NCBI GenBank assembly: GCA_002354335.1
Contig: DELI01000005.1
Coordinates: 62,001-126,000, forward strand
DNA length: 64,000 nt
Reading direction: 5' to 3'
Source of the DNA: Sphingobacterium sp. UBA2700
GTDB taxonomy: Bacteria; Bacteroidota; Bacteroidia; Sphingobacteriales; Sphingobacteriaceae
The position numbers and the translations under genes were made by a program. The notes below the pieces were generated by a model. The model saw only the letters and a program-made list of their open reading frames with translations. It was not told where the DNA came from and searched no databases. Below are positions 8,598-18,900 of the stretch, piece after piece. The first letter of the stretch is position 1. Each line of letters starts with the position of its first letter.

Positions 8598-9302
8598 TTA
8601 TACCTTATCGTTTAGCAGGACATTGAATTTCTCCCAAAACCCATCGACCGGAAGCGGTGCTTTGATCACCATAGCTTCTTCTTTAATAGGATGTTCAAAC
8701 GCGAGGGAACGAGAATGTAGACAAATCGTACGCTTTAAACTGCCCCGTGGATATCCGTATTTATTATCTCCGACTATAGGACAGCCCATATACGCCAGCT
8801 GACTACGAATCTGATGTGTGCGGCCGGTCAGAGGATTTACTTTTAACAGGTAGAAACCATCTAAATGACCGATCACCTCGTAATCAAGCTCGGCAAAACT
8901 TCCGTTCTTAACCTCACGGTCATAAGCCTTAGTAATCATTTTCTTCCGATCGCGAAGCAGCCAGTTCTTCAATGTGCCTTTCATATGCGGTGGCTTTTCT
9001 CGAACAACCGCCAAATAAGTCTTTTTTACCTTACGATCATGAAACAAGCGGTTCATACGATCTAAACCCTTACTGGTCTTCGCGAATAAAATCATACCGC
9101 TAACCGGACGGTCCAAACGATGAATCACCCCGAGAAAAGCGCCATTAGGCTTCTGATACTTCTCGGCAACAAAATCTTTGACCATTTCTTCCATCGACCT
9201 ATCGCCCGAGGTATCGACCTGTACGATATCGCCGCCACGCTTATTGATCGCTATATAATGATTGTCTTCGTATAAAACATCAGTTTCCGTAATATTTGCC
9301 AT
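8598..9302 (-). CDS. RluA-family RNA pseudouridine synthase
   Basis: Pseudouridine synthase of the RluA/RluD group, 234 residues when started at the ATG at 9302. An in-frame ATG at 9368 would add 22 residues unlike the family. The catalytic motif is in GVIHRLDRPVSGMILFAK (Asp of HRLDR), and GRTHQIRSQLAYMGCPIVGD is also typical. No S4 domain precedes the catalytic domain, so the protein resembles RluA/TruC more than RluD. It modifies uridine in rRNA or tRNA; the site cannot be assigned from sequence. It stands 31 bases before the small membrane protein pair. Confidence 0.9.
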   Translation of the reverse strand: MANITETDVLYEDNHYIAINKRGGDIVQVDTSGDRSMEEMVKDFVAEKYQKPNGAFLGVIHRLDRPVSGMILFAKTSKGLDRMNRLFHDRKVKKTYLAVVREKPPHMKGTLKNWLLRDRKKMITKAYDREVKNGSFAELDYEVIGHLDGFYLLKVNPLTGRTHQIRSQLAYMGCPIVGDNKYGYPRGSLKRTICLHSRSLAFEHPIKEEAMVIKAPLPVDGFWEKFNVLLNDKV

Positions 9303-9340
9303 TTCTTGTCCTTCTGGTTTACAATACAAACCTATTGTAT

Positions 9341-9372
9341 TTAAATAAAAAAAGCGACCCATGGCCACTTTT
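9341..9372 (-). terminator. Intrinsic terminator of the mla-like operon
   Basis: 10-bp stem (9350-9359 with 9363-9372) around a CAT loop, with two G-U pairs that only form in minus-strand RNA, followed by TTTTATTT. A second perfect 8-bp inverted repeat (GGAGCAGC/GCTGCTCC, 9387-9404) lies between it and the MlaD-like stop codon and may protect the 3' end. Confidence 0.75.
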
Positions 9373-9412
9373 TAATCTTTTTTATTGGAGCAGCGTGCTG
9401 CTCCATGTTTAC

Positions 9413-10405
9413 TTAATTTTTTAATGTATCCTGTGCAGCTTCTTCTTTTGCTTTCTTCTTGAAGAATCCTCTTAGGAGGAAGTTGCTTTGTAAAGCTTCC
9501 ATATTTTGATCAAGTTTCTCTGTTCCCATGTTCAGGTTCTTCAAGATCTGCTTAATCTCATTAGCGGCTTCCGCATCATTGGTAAGCACACCAATAGCAT
9601 TGTTCTTATCGTTCAATCGCGCTGTTGTCTCGTTCAGGTTCGCCATTAATGCCGAAGCAGTTTGCGTTACGCCCTGCAACTGTGCTGCAGACTCGCGTAA
9701 GCTTGCAAACACTTGCGTATCGGTCGATAAATCATGAATTAAACCCTGATTCGAATTCAATTTATTGGTCAATGTCACCAAATTATTGACAGCAACATTC
9801 GCTGTACTCATCGTTGAATTTAGCGAATTAACAGACTTTCTCAAGTTATTGGCTATTTCTTCATCGGTCATTAATGCCCCAACAGCCCCTTTTCCTTCCA
9901 GCATCTGCTGAGATAGGGTCGCAAAGTTCTTTGTAATTTCTAACAAGTTTTCATTATTTACTTGCAAAGTAGAAAGCATCGCTTCCATACCGCCAGAAAC
10001 ACCCGATTTAATCACATCCCCATCCTGTACGGCAGGAATATTTTCGCTACCCCCAACCAAGCTGATAATTGCATTACCGATCAAACCGTCTGAACTCAAC
10101 GTCGCAATAACGTCCTTGCGGATAAATTGGCTAGATTTCTCCTCCACGCTCATCATAACTCGCACATTCTCGACGCTCTCAAACTTAATTTCTTTGATGA
10201 TACCAACCTTGACACCGGAAAACCAAACGTTGTTACCAACCTTTAGACCCTTCACATCCTTGAAATAAGTTGTCAATGCCAGATTCTTGCTAAATTTATT
10301 TTGTTGTGTACCCAACACTAAAATACCAGCCACCAAAATAACTAATCCTATCAAGGTAAATAAACCTACGATAATCGATCGTTTTCTCTCTTCTGTTGTT
10401 GCCAT
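9413..10405 (-). CDS. mlaD: MCE-domain lipid transport protein (MlaD-like)
   Basis: 330 residues. One N-terminal transmembrane helix (about 10-31) anchors the protein in the inner membrane. The MCE domain follows (about 38-115: LTTYFKDVKGLKVGNNVWFSG, then GVKVGIIKEI and LSSDGLIGNAIISLVGG). A long helical region with repeated asparagines (about 140-310) would form the periplasmic tube or coiled coil. It works with the ATPase and permease encoded just upstream in retrograde or anterograde phospholipid transport. The gap to the ATPase gene is 8 bases. No MlaC or MlaB homologue is adjacent. Confidence 0.88.
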   Translation of the reverse strand: MATTEERKRSIIVGLFTLIGLVILVAGILVLGTQQNKFSKNLALTTYFKDVKGLKVGNNVWFSGVKVGIIKEIKFESVENVRVMMSVEEKSSQFIRKDVIATLSSDGLIGNAIISLVGGSENIPAVQDGDVIKSGVSGGMEAMLSTLQVNNENLLEITKNFATLSQQMLEGKGAVGALMTDEEIANNLRKSVNSLNSTMSTANVAVNNLVTLTNKLNSNQGLIHDLSTDTQVFASLRESAAQLQGVTQTASALMANLNETTARLNDKNNAIGVLTNDAEAANEIKQILKNLNMGTEKLDQNMEALQSNFLLRGFFKKKAKEEAAQDTLKN

Positions 10406-10413
10406 AAATTGTA

Positions 10414-11190
10414 TTATACAATAAAATTATAATCATAGAAAGGCTTAACCCTTTCATCATTTGTATCAAATATCTCGTTGAATTTACCTACGCGCTCAAA
10501 TCGCCCATCTAATAACATCGCTATGCGATCGCCCACCATCTTCGCACAAGCTAAATCGTGCGTGATAATAATGGATGAAGTTTTATAGCGTTCCTGCACC
10601 TCATTAATCAAGGTGTTAATATCTAAACAGGTAATCGGATCCAAACCTGCAGTCGGCTCATCATACATCATAATATCAGGGCGCAAAATCAATGTTCGCG
10701 CAATACCGATACGCTTACGCTGACCACCAGAAAGCTCCGATGGCATTTGGTTAATTGCAGTAAGCAAACCAACACCATCCAACACGTCTTCCACTTCGCG
10801 ATTGATCTCTGCTCTTGTCAGATTACGCTTATTGCGAACCAAAGGAAATTCCAGATTTTCCCGAACTGTCATACTATCGTATAACGCTGAGTTTTGAAAG
10901 GAAAAACCGATGCGCAATCGTAGCGCACGTAGTTCTTTTTCGCTCAATTCGTTCACCGTTTCGCCAAGCACGTGGATGCTTCCCGAATCTGGTTTCAAAA
11001 GTCCCGAAATCAACTTGATCAATACCGATTTACCAGTACCCGAACGGCCTAGTACAACCAGGTTTTCACCATTATAAAGCTGCAAATCCACATTACGCAA
11101 CACGTGCAAATCACCAAATGATTTACTCACGCCATCGACGTGGATAACAACGTCATCGTAATTAATCTGAGCTACTTTTTTATCTTCCAT
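10414..11190 (-). CDS. mlaF: ABC transporter ATPase (MlaF-like)
   Basis: 258-residue ATPase. Walker A is GRSGTGKS at 48-55; the signature LSGGQRKR, Walker B IMMYDEPTAGLD and the ITHD switch histidine are all present. The QRKR signature and TAGLDPIT are typical of the MlaF/Ttg2A group. It drives the permease encoded 6 bases upstream and partners the MCE protein encoded 8 bases downstream. Confidence 0.92.
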   Translation of the reverse strand: MEDKKVAQINYDDVVIHVDGVSKSFGDLHVLRNVDLQLYNGENLVVLGRSGTGKSVLIKLISGLLKPDSGSIHVLGETVNELSEKELRALRLRIGFSFQNSALYDSMTVRENLEFPLVRNKRNLTRAEINREVEDVLDGVGLLTAINQMPSELSGGQRKRIGIARTLILRPDIMMYDEPTAGLDPITCLDINTLINEVQERYKTSSIIITHDLACAKMVGDRIAMLLDGRFERVGKFNEIFDTNDERVKPFYDYNFIV

Positions 11191-11196
11191 ACCTGA

Positions 11197-11955
11197 TTAC
11201 CCCATTAAAGCTAAAATTTGAACAATCAGTAATTCTTCAATAAAGACAATAAACATCGAGGCGACAACGGCGCTATTGGCGGCCTTTCCTACTCCCTCTG
11301 TTCCTTTTGAAGAATAATAACCTACGTATGTACTCACGAAGCCAATCGTAAATCCAAAGACAATTGCACGGAATACCATTGCAAAAACGTCTTTTGGAGC
11401 GATGGCTTCAAAAACTTGTGTTATATAACTTAATACGCTGAGTTGGTCTTTCGATATAATACTCAGGTAGCCCCCAGCTAAACCAATACCGGATACATAA
11501 AAACACAGTACCGGAATCATGATGGTTGTTGCAAGAATACGCGTGCTAATCAAAAACTTAAATGGATTGGTACCGGAAACCTCCATCGCATCAATCTGCT
11601 CCGTAACGTTCATCGAACTTAATTCGGCACCGATCTGCGAACCAACCTTTCCGGAAGCAATTAAAGCCGTAACCAATGGAGCCAAGGCCCGAACAATAGC
11701 GATAGAAATTAAATTAGGAAGCCATGACGCCGCACCGAATTCTTCCAAGGAGGGTCTGGATTGTTTCGTGAATACAAAACCTACGATAAATCCTGTTAAA
11801 CTGATTAATGGGAAAGACTTCCAACCCACTTCATAACACTGCCTAACAATCTCTTTGAATTCATAGGGTGGACTTACTACCTCGCGAAAAAAACGCATCA
11901 GAAAACGATGCAACTTTGCAAATTCCAGTAGTAAAGATTCTATTTTCTTCGCCAT
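11197..11955 (-). CDS. mlaE: ABC transporter permease (MlaE-like)
   Basis: MlaE/DUF140 permease. Started at the ATG at 11955 it has 252 residues, the family norm; a longer frame begins with TTG at 12066 but would start upstream of a candidate promoter. Hydrophobic segments around SLTGFIVGFVFT, ILATTIMIPVLCFYVSGIG and the C-terminal AANSAVVASMFIVFIEELLI are present, as is the amphipathic loop with EQIDAMEVSGTNPF that couples to the ATPase. It is the first gene of the mlaE-mlaF-mlaD unit. Confidence 0.9.
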   Translation of the reverse strand: MAKKIESLLLEFAKLHRFLMRFFREVVSPPYEFKEIVRQCYEVGWKSFPLISLTGFIVGFVFTKQSRPSLEEFGAASWLPNLISIAIVRALAPLVTALIASGKVGSQIGAELSSMNVTEQIDAMEVSGTNPFKFLISTRILATTIMIPVLCFYVSGIGLAGGYLSIISKDQLSVLSYITQVFEAIAPKDVFAMVFRAIVFGFTIGFVSTYVGYYSSKGTEGVGKAANSAVVASMFIVFIEELLIVQILALMG

Positions 11956-12008
11956 TAAAATCGTATAGTTAAAATGATAAGCCGTCTCTCCTACGGCAAA
12001 CAACCTGC

Positions 12009-12016
12009 CAAAGGTA
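12009..12016 (-). promoter_or_regulatory. Candidate -7 element for the mlaE operon
   Basis: TACCTTTG on the minus strand matches TAnnTTTG exactly. The expected transcript start, near 12002, leaves a leader of about 47 bases before the ATG at 11955 and excludes the TTG start at 12066. No good -33 element was found. Confidence 0.4.
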
Positions 12017-12170
12017 CAAACTTTTATGAATACACTTAAGCCAAGTTTAAATATTAACTCCAACAATTCAATAAGTCAAAAAGTTTTACAAAAAATTATA
12101 CAGTTAAACCTTTTGCAAAAAACCACTGTCATAGAATTAAAATTGGTTGTAAACTTTAACAATTAAGGAA

Positions 12171-13676
12171 ATGAAAAACATAAGGACATACAGCTTTCTT
12201 GCATCCCTGATCTTAATGATCGTTGGGATCTTTAAATCCAGCGAAGTATCTGCACAAGGATACGATGATGTCACCTTTGATGACTTCTATTATGAGCTGG
12301 ATCCTTATGGTGATTGGGATAATGACCCAGAATATGGGAATGTATGGTATCCTGATGTCGAAAGAGACTTCAGACCCTACGGAACCAACGGGTATTGGTC
12401 AATGACCGAATATGGAAACACTTGGGTTTCCAATTACGATTGGGGTTGGGCACCCTTCCACTATGGCCGTTGGGTTCACTCCTCTCGCCGCGGATGGGGC
12501 TGGGTTCCGGGATACGAATGGGGACCAGGATGGGTGAGCTGGAGATCCGGTGGTGGATACTACGGATGGGCACCAATGGCGCCTGGAATAAGCGTGAATG
12601 TATCGTTTAATTTGCCAATAGATTTATGGGTATTTATCCCTACAGCGCGCATCTATGACCCTTATATGCACAGACACTGGTCGTATGGTTCTAGATACCG
12701 CAATATCTATAACAGAACAACCGTTATTAACAATACGTATATTGTCAATAACCACCATTACTACAGTGGACCATCGCGTCGCGATATTGAACGCAATACG
12801 GGTCGCCGCGTAGATGTACGGAATGTACGTTTCGACAACAACAGAGGCGCAAGCCGTGCCGACCGTCGCAACGTATCGATCTTCCGCCCTAACCGCGACA
12901 ACATGGAGCGTATCAGAGGCGAGCGTGGCAACAGCAGCAGAAATGGTCGCGTAGATAACAGAGGCAACTCCCGCGTAGAAAACAGAGGAAATGCGCGTAT
13001 AGATAATAACAGAAACTCGCGAATTGAAAATCGCAACGATAGCCGCACGAACCGTTCAAATGAAAGCCGTGTAAACCGCAACGATCGTTCGAACAGCGAT
13101 TACACGATCAAACGTAACGAGCGTGGGCAACGTGAAATGCACATCGGAAACTCAAACGGAAGAAACGAGCGTTCTACCGTAACTAGACAACCGAACAGCA
13201 CACGTACAGATCGTGAAGCGGGAAACATTCGCAACGAAAACAGATCGAACAGAGAAAGCAACCGTCAGATTCAAAGAGAGCGACCAACTCGTCAGATTGG
13301 TACTTCTGAATCTCGTCAGCCACGTTCTTCGAGCCAGGAACGCACAGCATGGGATCGCGGCGCTTCATCTAGACCATCTAGAAGCGAAGCAGCTCCACAA
13401 CGCATGGAACGTAGCCCACGCCAATCAGCACCTAGCTCGCGTGAGCAACGTGCGCCGCAACAACGTGAGCAACGCGCGCCACGCATGCAACAACAAGAGT
13501 CGCGTCAGCCGAGCCGCGTTTTCCAAGCAAGCAACACACAACGCAGCAGCATGGAAAGACCATCGCGTTCATCTCATGTTGAACGTAGCTCGCCTAACGT
13601 AAGCCGCGAATCGGGGAACCGCTCGAACGTTGGCAGTGCACGCGTAGAACGTGGAAACGGACGCGGAAGAAACTAG
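12171..13676 (+). CDS. DUF6600-like exported protein with Arg/Asn-rich tail
   Basis: 501 residues. A signal peptide (1-28, SSEVSAQ) is followed by an aromatic, glycine-rich domain (about 30-175) with repeated YG-x-W / WGW blocks such as TYGNTWVS-like segments, WGWAPFHYGRW, WGWVPGYEWGPGWVSW and YYGWAPM, as in DUF6600 proteins. From about residue 205 to the end the sequence is low complexity and disordered, dominated by R, N, S, E and Q, with repeats such as NRGNSR and REQRAPQ; the tail is strongly basic. The family has no known function. Presumed periplasmic or surface; a basic tail could bind nucleic acid or polyanionic cell-wall polymers (inference). Confidence 0.8.
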   Translation: MKNIRTYSFLASLILMIVGIFKSSEVSAQGYDDVTFDDFYYELDPYGDWDNDPEYGNVWYPDVERDFRPYGTNGYWSMTEYGNTWVSNYDWGWAPFHYGRWVHSSRRGWGWVPGYEWGPGWVSWRSGGGYYGWAPMAPGISVNVSFNLPIDLWVFIPTARIYDPYMHRHWSYGSRYRNIYNRTTVINNTYIVNNHHYYSGPSRRDIERNTGRRVDVRNVRFDNNRGASRADRRNVSIFRPNRDNMERIRGERGNSSRNGRVDNRGNSRVENRGNARIDNNRNSRIENRNDSRTNRSNESRVNRNDRSNSDYTIKRNERGQREMHIGNSNGRNERSTVTRQPNSTRTDREAGNIRNENRSNRESNRQIQRERPTRQIGTSESRQPRSSSQERTAWDRGASSRPSRSEAAPQRMERSPRQSAPSSREQRAPQQREQRAPRMQQQESRQPSRVFQASNTQRSSMERPSRSSHVERSSPNVSRESGNRSNVGSARVERGNGRGRN

Positions 13677-13704
13677 TATTCTATTTAGTTGAAATAAATT
13701 TTCA

Positions 13705-13740
13705 GAAAGAGCTGCCTCAAGGGCGGCTCTTTCATTTTTA
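13705..13740 (+). terminator. Intrinsic terminator after the DUF6600-like gene
   Basis: 12-bp stem GAAAGAGCTGCC/GGCGGCTCTTTC (13705-13716 with 13722-13733, one G-U pair) with a five-base loop, followed by ATTTTTA. Confidence 0.85.
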
Positions 13741-13887
13741 CGGCTATCGCTATCCCCTTACCTTTGGTTAAAGCCAATTTTAATAATTGTTTTTCATCGC
13801 TGCCGACAGTTTTTTGTTTGCTAGAAAACCTGCACATTTGTATTTATTTTTTGTTAACTTGATATTTAGCACTAATTGATTCGATAT

Positions 13888-15066
13888 ATGGCGAGACTCA
13901 CTTCAATCTTAGATAACGACTTCTATAAGTTTACCATGCAGTATGCCGTGGTCAAACTATTCCCAAAAGCTAAAGCGCGCTATCAATTTATCAATAGAGG
14001 AAAACATGAATTCCCGGAAGGTTTCGCTGAAAAACTGCGCGTGGCGATCCATCATATGGCTGAGCTAAAACTAAGCAAAGCCGAGAAAGAATTCTTCGCC
14101 AAAACCTGTCCTTATATAGACCCTACTTATTTCGACTTCCTACAGGGCTATCAGTATGATCCTGAAGAAGTGAAAATCACGCAAGAAGGAAGCAACCTCG
14201 AAGTACATATAGAAGGCTATTGGTATAGAACGATTCTTTGGGAAGTTCCGGTAATGTCACTGATCTGTGAATTGTATTATGAAGAAACCGGACAAGAACG
14301 TGTATCTGACGAGGAGGTAGCCCAGATTGTTAACGACAAAATGGACAAATACGATAAGCTAAATATCACAATAGCCGACTTTGGAACCCGAAGAAGACAT
14401 TCTTATGCGGTCCACGACTTGGTAATCAAAGCACTGCGCGCCCATGATTCCAACACATTCATCGGAACCAGCAATGTGCATTTCGCGATGAAGTACAAAA
14501 CAAAACCAATCGGCACCCATGCACATGAATGGTTTATGTTCCATGCCGCCAAATACGGCTATAAAATGGCCAATCTATTGGGATTGGAGCATTGGGCAGA
14601 TGTGTATCGCGGTGACCTCGGAATTGCCCTATCGGATACTTATACGACCGAGGCTTTCTTTAAACAATTCGACAAGAAATTGACAAAATTATTTGACGGT
14701 GTTCGTCATGATAGTGGAGATCCGATTGAGTTCGCGAAGAAAACCATTAAACATTACGAAAGCAAAGGGATCAACCCGCTAAATAAAACCATCATCTTTT
14801 CCGACGGTCTGGACTACGATAAAGTCGTGAAGATTGTGGATTTCTGTAATGGAAAGATCGGGCATTCATTCGGTATTGGAACCGACTTCACAAACGATGT
14901 TGGTTTGAAACGGATGAATATCGTATTGAAAATGACCGAAGCCTACCCTGACGAAGGCGAATGGACACCTGTAATCAAGCTATCCGATGAGCCGTTGAAA
15001 CATACCGGCGACCCGGAAGAAATCAAAATGGCGAAACGCTTTTTAAATATTCCAGACCATGCATAG
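13888..15066 (+). CDS. pncB: Nicotinate phosphoribosyltransferase
   Basis: 392 residues from the ATG at 13888 (the frame opens 12 bases earlier with TTG). The enzyme makes nicotinate mononucleotide from nicotinate and PRPP in NAD salvage. The family start LTSILDNDFYKFTMQYAV, the GTRRRHSY and GTSNVHFA segments, the GTHAHEWFM block that holds the conserved histidine, and the phosphate-binding region near VRHDSGDP and GIGTDFTNDV are present. Length fits the bacterial PncB family (about 400). The last 8 bases overlap the methyltransferase gene, so the two are translationally coupled. Confidence 0.93.
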   Translation: MARLTSILDNDFYKFTMQYAVVKLFPKAKARYQFINRGKHEFPEGFAEKLRVAIHHMAELKLSKAEKEFFAKTCPYIDPTYFDFLQGYQYDPEEVKITQEGSNLEVHIEGYWYRTILWEVPVMSLICELYYEETGQERVSDEEVAQIVNDKMDKYDKLNITIADFGTRRRHSYAVHDLVIKALRAHDSNTFIGTSNVHFAMKYKTKPIGTHAHEWFMFHAAKYGYKMANLLGLEHWADVYRGDLGIALSDTYTTEAFFKQFDKKLTKLFDGVRHDSGDPIEFAKKTIKHYESKGINPLNKTIIFSDGLDYDKVVKIVDFCNGKIGHSFGIGTDFTNDVGLKRMNIVLKMTEAYPDEGEWTPVIKLSDEPLKHTGDPEEIKMAKRFLNIPDHA

Positions 15067-15769
15067 AGATGTTTACGGCGAAGCCCTATATGATTTTCAA
15101 GAAAAGGGCGAATTAGCGGAGCCCCTACTCCTGCACAGCAGCTATGGCGATATCGAAGAGATGCCCGTGGAAGTGTTCTATCGTGAAGAGGATGACCTTC
15201 CTGAGATGGAGTTCATCGCCCTTTCCTTATGCGACGGCAAGGTGTTGGATGTGGGCGCGGGTACGGGAGTGCACGCCTTATATCTACAAGAAAAGAATTT
15301 TGATGTCACCGCACTTGAAGTGTCTGAGATTGCCTGCAATATTATGAGAAACCGCGGCGTACAACAGGTAAAACATGAGGATTTCTTCAAGTTTCATGGG
15401 GAACAATACGACACGCTTCTCTTTCTTATGAACGGTATCGGTATTGCCGGAACCTTAGCTGGTTTCAAGGCGCTGCTACAGCATGCAAAGACCCTGATGA
15501 CCGATCGCGGGCAGTTGCTATTCGATAGCTCCAACATCGAATACTTGTACGAGGAATACCACATTAAACGCCCTGACCACTATTACGGTGAAATAAGCTT
15601 CCAATACGAATACAAAGGCCAAAAAGGCGAACCTTTCAAATGGCTATATATCGATCAGCAAACCTTGATCAAAATAGCACGTGAGGAAGGCTGGGTCGTG
15701 CAAATCTTATTCGAAGATGAAAACGATCAGTATTTAGTAAGGATGGAGCCTAGGAAACAAGATAGCTAG
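15059..15769 (+). CDS. SAM-dependent class I methyltransferase
   Basis: 236 residues. The SAM-binding motif I is VLDVGAGTGVHALYL (about 61-75), followed by the acidic end of strand 2 (VTALEVS) and LLFLMNGIGIAG as motif IV. The ATG is inside the last codons of pncB (ATGCATAG), indicating coupled translation. The substrate cannot be inferred; members of this group are annotated only as class I methyltransferases. A link to NAD salvage, for example methylation of a nicotinate-type compound, is suggested by the overlap only. Confidence 0.85.
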   Translation: MHRDVYGEALYDFQEKGELAEPLLLHSSYGDIEEMPVEVFYREEDDLPEMEFIALSLCDGKVLDVGAGTGVHALYLQEKNFDVTALEVSEIACNIMRNRGVQQVKHEDFFKFHGEQYDTLLFLMNGIGIAGTLAGFKALLQHAKTLMTDRGQLLFDSSNIEYLYEEYHIKRPDHYYGEISFQYEYKGQKGEPFKWLYIDQQTLIKIAREEGWVVQILFEDENDQYLVRMEPRKQDS

Positions 15770-15786
15770 TACCAGTCTCATCTTAA

Positions 15787-15875
15787 TCAAAGCCATTACA
15801 AAGCCCAATCATAGCCCTTTCGAAGCGGCTTTGATTGGGCTTTGCATTGGGTTTGAAAGGGAACTACAAGGGCTT
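15787..15875 (+). repeat. Intergenic repeat, hairpin module (copy C)
   Basis: Shares the left edge TCAAAGCCATTA with the copy near 56.45 kb and the TTGATTGGG...CATTGGGTTTGAAAGGG core with the copy near 34.3 kb. It folds into a 16-bp stem with one mismatch (15800-15815 with 15828-15843). Four GGG runs follow each other at about 10-12 base spacing on the plus strand. It fills the gap between the methyltransferase and the macroglobulin gene and could also stop transcription of the former. Confidence 0.7.
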
Positions 15876-15987
15876 TAACTCGAAGCATTTCTAAATAAAT
15901 TTCGAGTAGGATATGGAATTCTATGCTATATTGCATCTGTTAGGTAAAACTTTCAATATGGCTTACCGACACGCAAAACAAACCAAT

Positions 15988-18900
15988 ATGAAACGACTCT
16001 ATTCACTTGTCCTCATGCTGATACCGGCATTGCTATGGGGACAAACTAAACAGGAAACTTCATCAATTATGAATAAATGGAAAGAGGTAGATCGCTTGAT
16101 CTCCATAAAGAACTATGAACAAACAAAACCCTTACTAGCAGATATCAAAGCCTATGCGCTAAAACATCAAGACGATCCGATGTTTGTGAAAGCTTTTCTT
16201 GCCGAGTCGAATGTGTATAGAATAAATAACGAAGAGGAGAAGTTTTTCGAGCTAGGGCAAGCGCATTTTGAAAAGAATATTGCAGCGAGTAAGAGCACAT
16301 TGGTCAAAAGCGTGTTGACTAATTTTTATGCGCAGTATTTGCAATCCATGCTTTATCTAAATTATAGCGAGCCAAAGAACGTCTTTTTGAAAAAAAGTCG
16401 CAAGGAACGTATGCTCTTCATCGATTCGCTATACGCAAGCTCTTTGAAAAACAAGGAGAGACTAACCCAGGAAAACCTTTCGAAATGGGCGGCGATCTTC
16501 GCTGAAAAAGAAAATATATCTCTTAGCCCGACGATGTACCATTACCTCGCTTATTTCTATATTTCATTTTTGAATTCAAGCGATGCCCCAAATCCGAAAT
16601 TAAAAGCTCAACTTGTCGAAGATCTTTTGCAGCAAAGTAGGGCTTTGAAATCCGCAGATGCAATTTCCTATTTATTATCTCTTCAACTAGACCGTTCGAA
16701 ATTCACAACGCTAAAAAAACAAGCGGATGCTTATTATAAATTAATTGAAAGCAACAAAAGCGATTATAATGCCTACCTCTATTTTGAGCTGGCGAGTGCA
16801 TACGAATCCGGACGCAAGTATACAGAGGCTTTGCAAATAATAAAAAAAGCAAAAGAAGAGTACCCAAAGAGCAAATGGATCAATTCGGTAAAGAATTTGG
16901 AAAATGAGATCCTCCGCCCACAGATCGGGATCAGTCATAAAAAGTTTGAGCCTTCCGAGTGGTACACTCCTTTTAAATTGAATTTCAAAAACCTGGAGAA
17001 CTTATACATTCGCGTTTACAAAGCACCCTATTCGCCAAAGGACTTAACCGATTATAAAGTCAATCGCGACAGTGTTTCACAATTAGTGAGTGTAAACTCG
17101 ACTGTGGTTTATGAAGATCAGTTAGATCTGAAAGCATGGAATGACTTCAATGAACATTCGACTATTTATAAAATCAATCCCCTCCCCTTTGGGAAGTATA
17201 TCCTCCTCTACTCCAATAATGCTGAATTTAAAGACGATGGTATTCTTTCAAAAGTTGTTAGCACCAGCATACAAATCAGCGACTTAGATATTTCAAATGT
17301 GCAAATGTTGAGCACCTATGAAGTACGGAAAATGCAAGCGCTCTTACTGAACAAGAAAACGGGACTTCCTTATGCAAATAAAGAATTAGCGTTTTATGAT
17401 ATTGTGGATAAGCAAGCTAAGCTTTTCAAACAATTAAAGACGGATAAAAACGGTTTAATTGATTATTCAACCAAAGGGTCAGTCAATACGATGAGACTCA
17501 AAGACTATGTGTTTTATATCCCGGAAGAAAATCAATTTATCGACATCCATTCGCTTCAATATGGTAGGGATGGATTCGAAGAAAACAAAGATGCTGAGGA
17601 AGAGAACTCAAAAACATGGGCAACGATATTGACCGACCGGGCAATGTATCGACCTGGACAGGAAGTTCAGTTCAAAGCAATCGTGTATAATAACAACCTG
17701 CGGAAAGGCCATACGCAGGAGAACATGAAAGTAGAAGTATCGCTGTTAGACGCCAATCGGCAAATCGTCGACTCGATCAAGTTGACAACGAATGCCTTTG
17801 GCTCAGTGCACGGCAAATTGAATATTCCGACAAGCACATTGAATGGTCACTTCATGATCAGGATAGGAAGCAATGACGAAGATTTCGGTAAGCAATACAT
17901 TCGTGTCGAAGAGTACAAGCGTCCAACTTTTAAAGTTACGCTGGATACCAATAAAGAGACCTACAGCAAGAAAGACACTGCCGTTTTCAAAGGAAATGCA
18001 GCAATGCTCTCGGGAGCTCCATTGATCGATGCAGAGGTTAAATATAAGGTACAAGTTAACTCCTACCAACGACGATATCGACAATTTGAAATAGCCAATA
18101 CCAGTACGTTTACCGACAAGCATGGGAATTTTGAATTTAAAATTCCTTTAATGGATACCGCTTTGGCCGAGCTAACGAACTTTACGCTTTCTTATACGGT
18201 AGACGTCGTTAACCAAACTGGCGAGATGCAGTCGATATCGGCTGCATATACCTATGCGGATAAGCCATGGAACTTAGCCATTGAGGTTCCTTCGCCGACC
18301 GTTGAAGGAAAATGGAAGGAGATCAAGATCAACAGCACAAATCCGAACAATCAATTTCTGCCCATGAAGGGCACTGTAAAGATTTACAAGACTACTGGTC
18401 CCGATAAGGTAATTTCGGATAAGTTCATCCAGTATTTTAACGAAGTCGAGCGTCTGGTTTTAAGTTATGCAGATTATGAGCGTTATTTCCCTCATTATTT
18501 CGACAAGAGCGTATTGAACAAGGAAGTTCGACAGGAATTGGTAGCGACTTATGATTTTAATACTGCGGATACCAACTTAGTGCGAATTGATAGCCAGCTG
18601 TTCAAAAAGGGTATCTACCGAATTGTCGCGAGCAGTAAGCCCGACGCAGATAGCATAAAAGCGGAACGAACAATTTATGTGCTTGATGAGGAAACGAAAA
18701 GCCATTCCGACAAAGCCTTCTTCACTGTATATACGGACAAGCCAGTTTACAATTCGGGCGATAAAGTTACCATACATGTAGAATCGAAGAAACAGGATGC
18801 AAAGAACGTTGTTCTTCTTTCGCTATCAGGCGATAAAATGAGAACGCCAATTCATTTGGCATTAAAAGATGGAAAAGCAAGCTACTCGTTTACTCTTGAT

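Noticed and set aside
12761..13081. 106-codon minus-strand frame inside the DUF6600-like gene
   Set aside because: Mirror of the Arg/Asn-rich repeats of the plus-strand gene; the Leu/Arg/Ser-rich product is a translation artefact.
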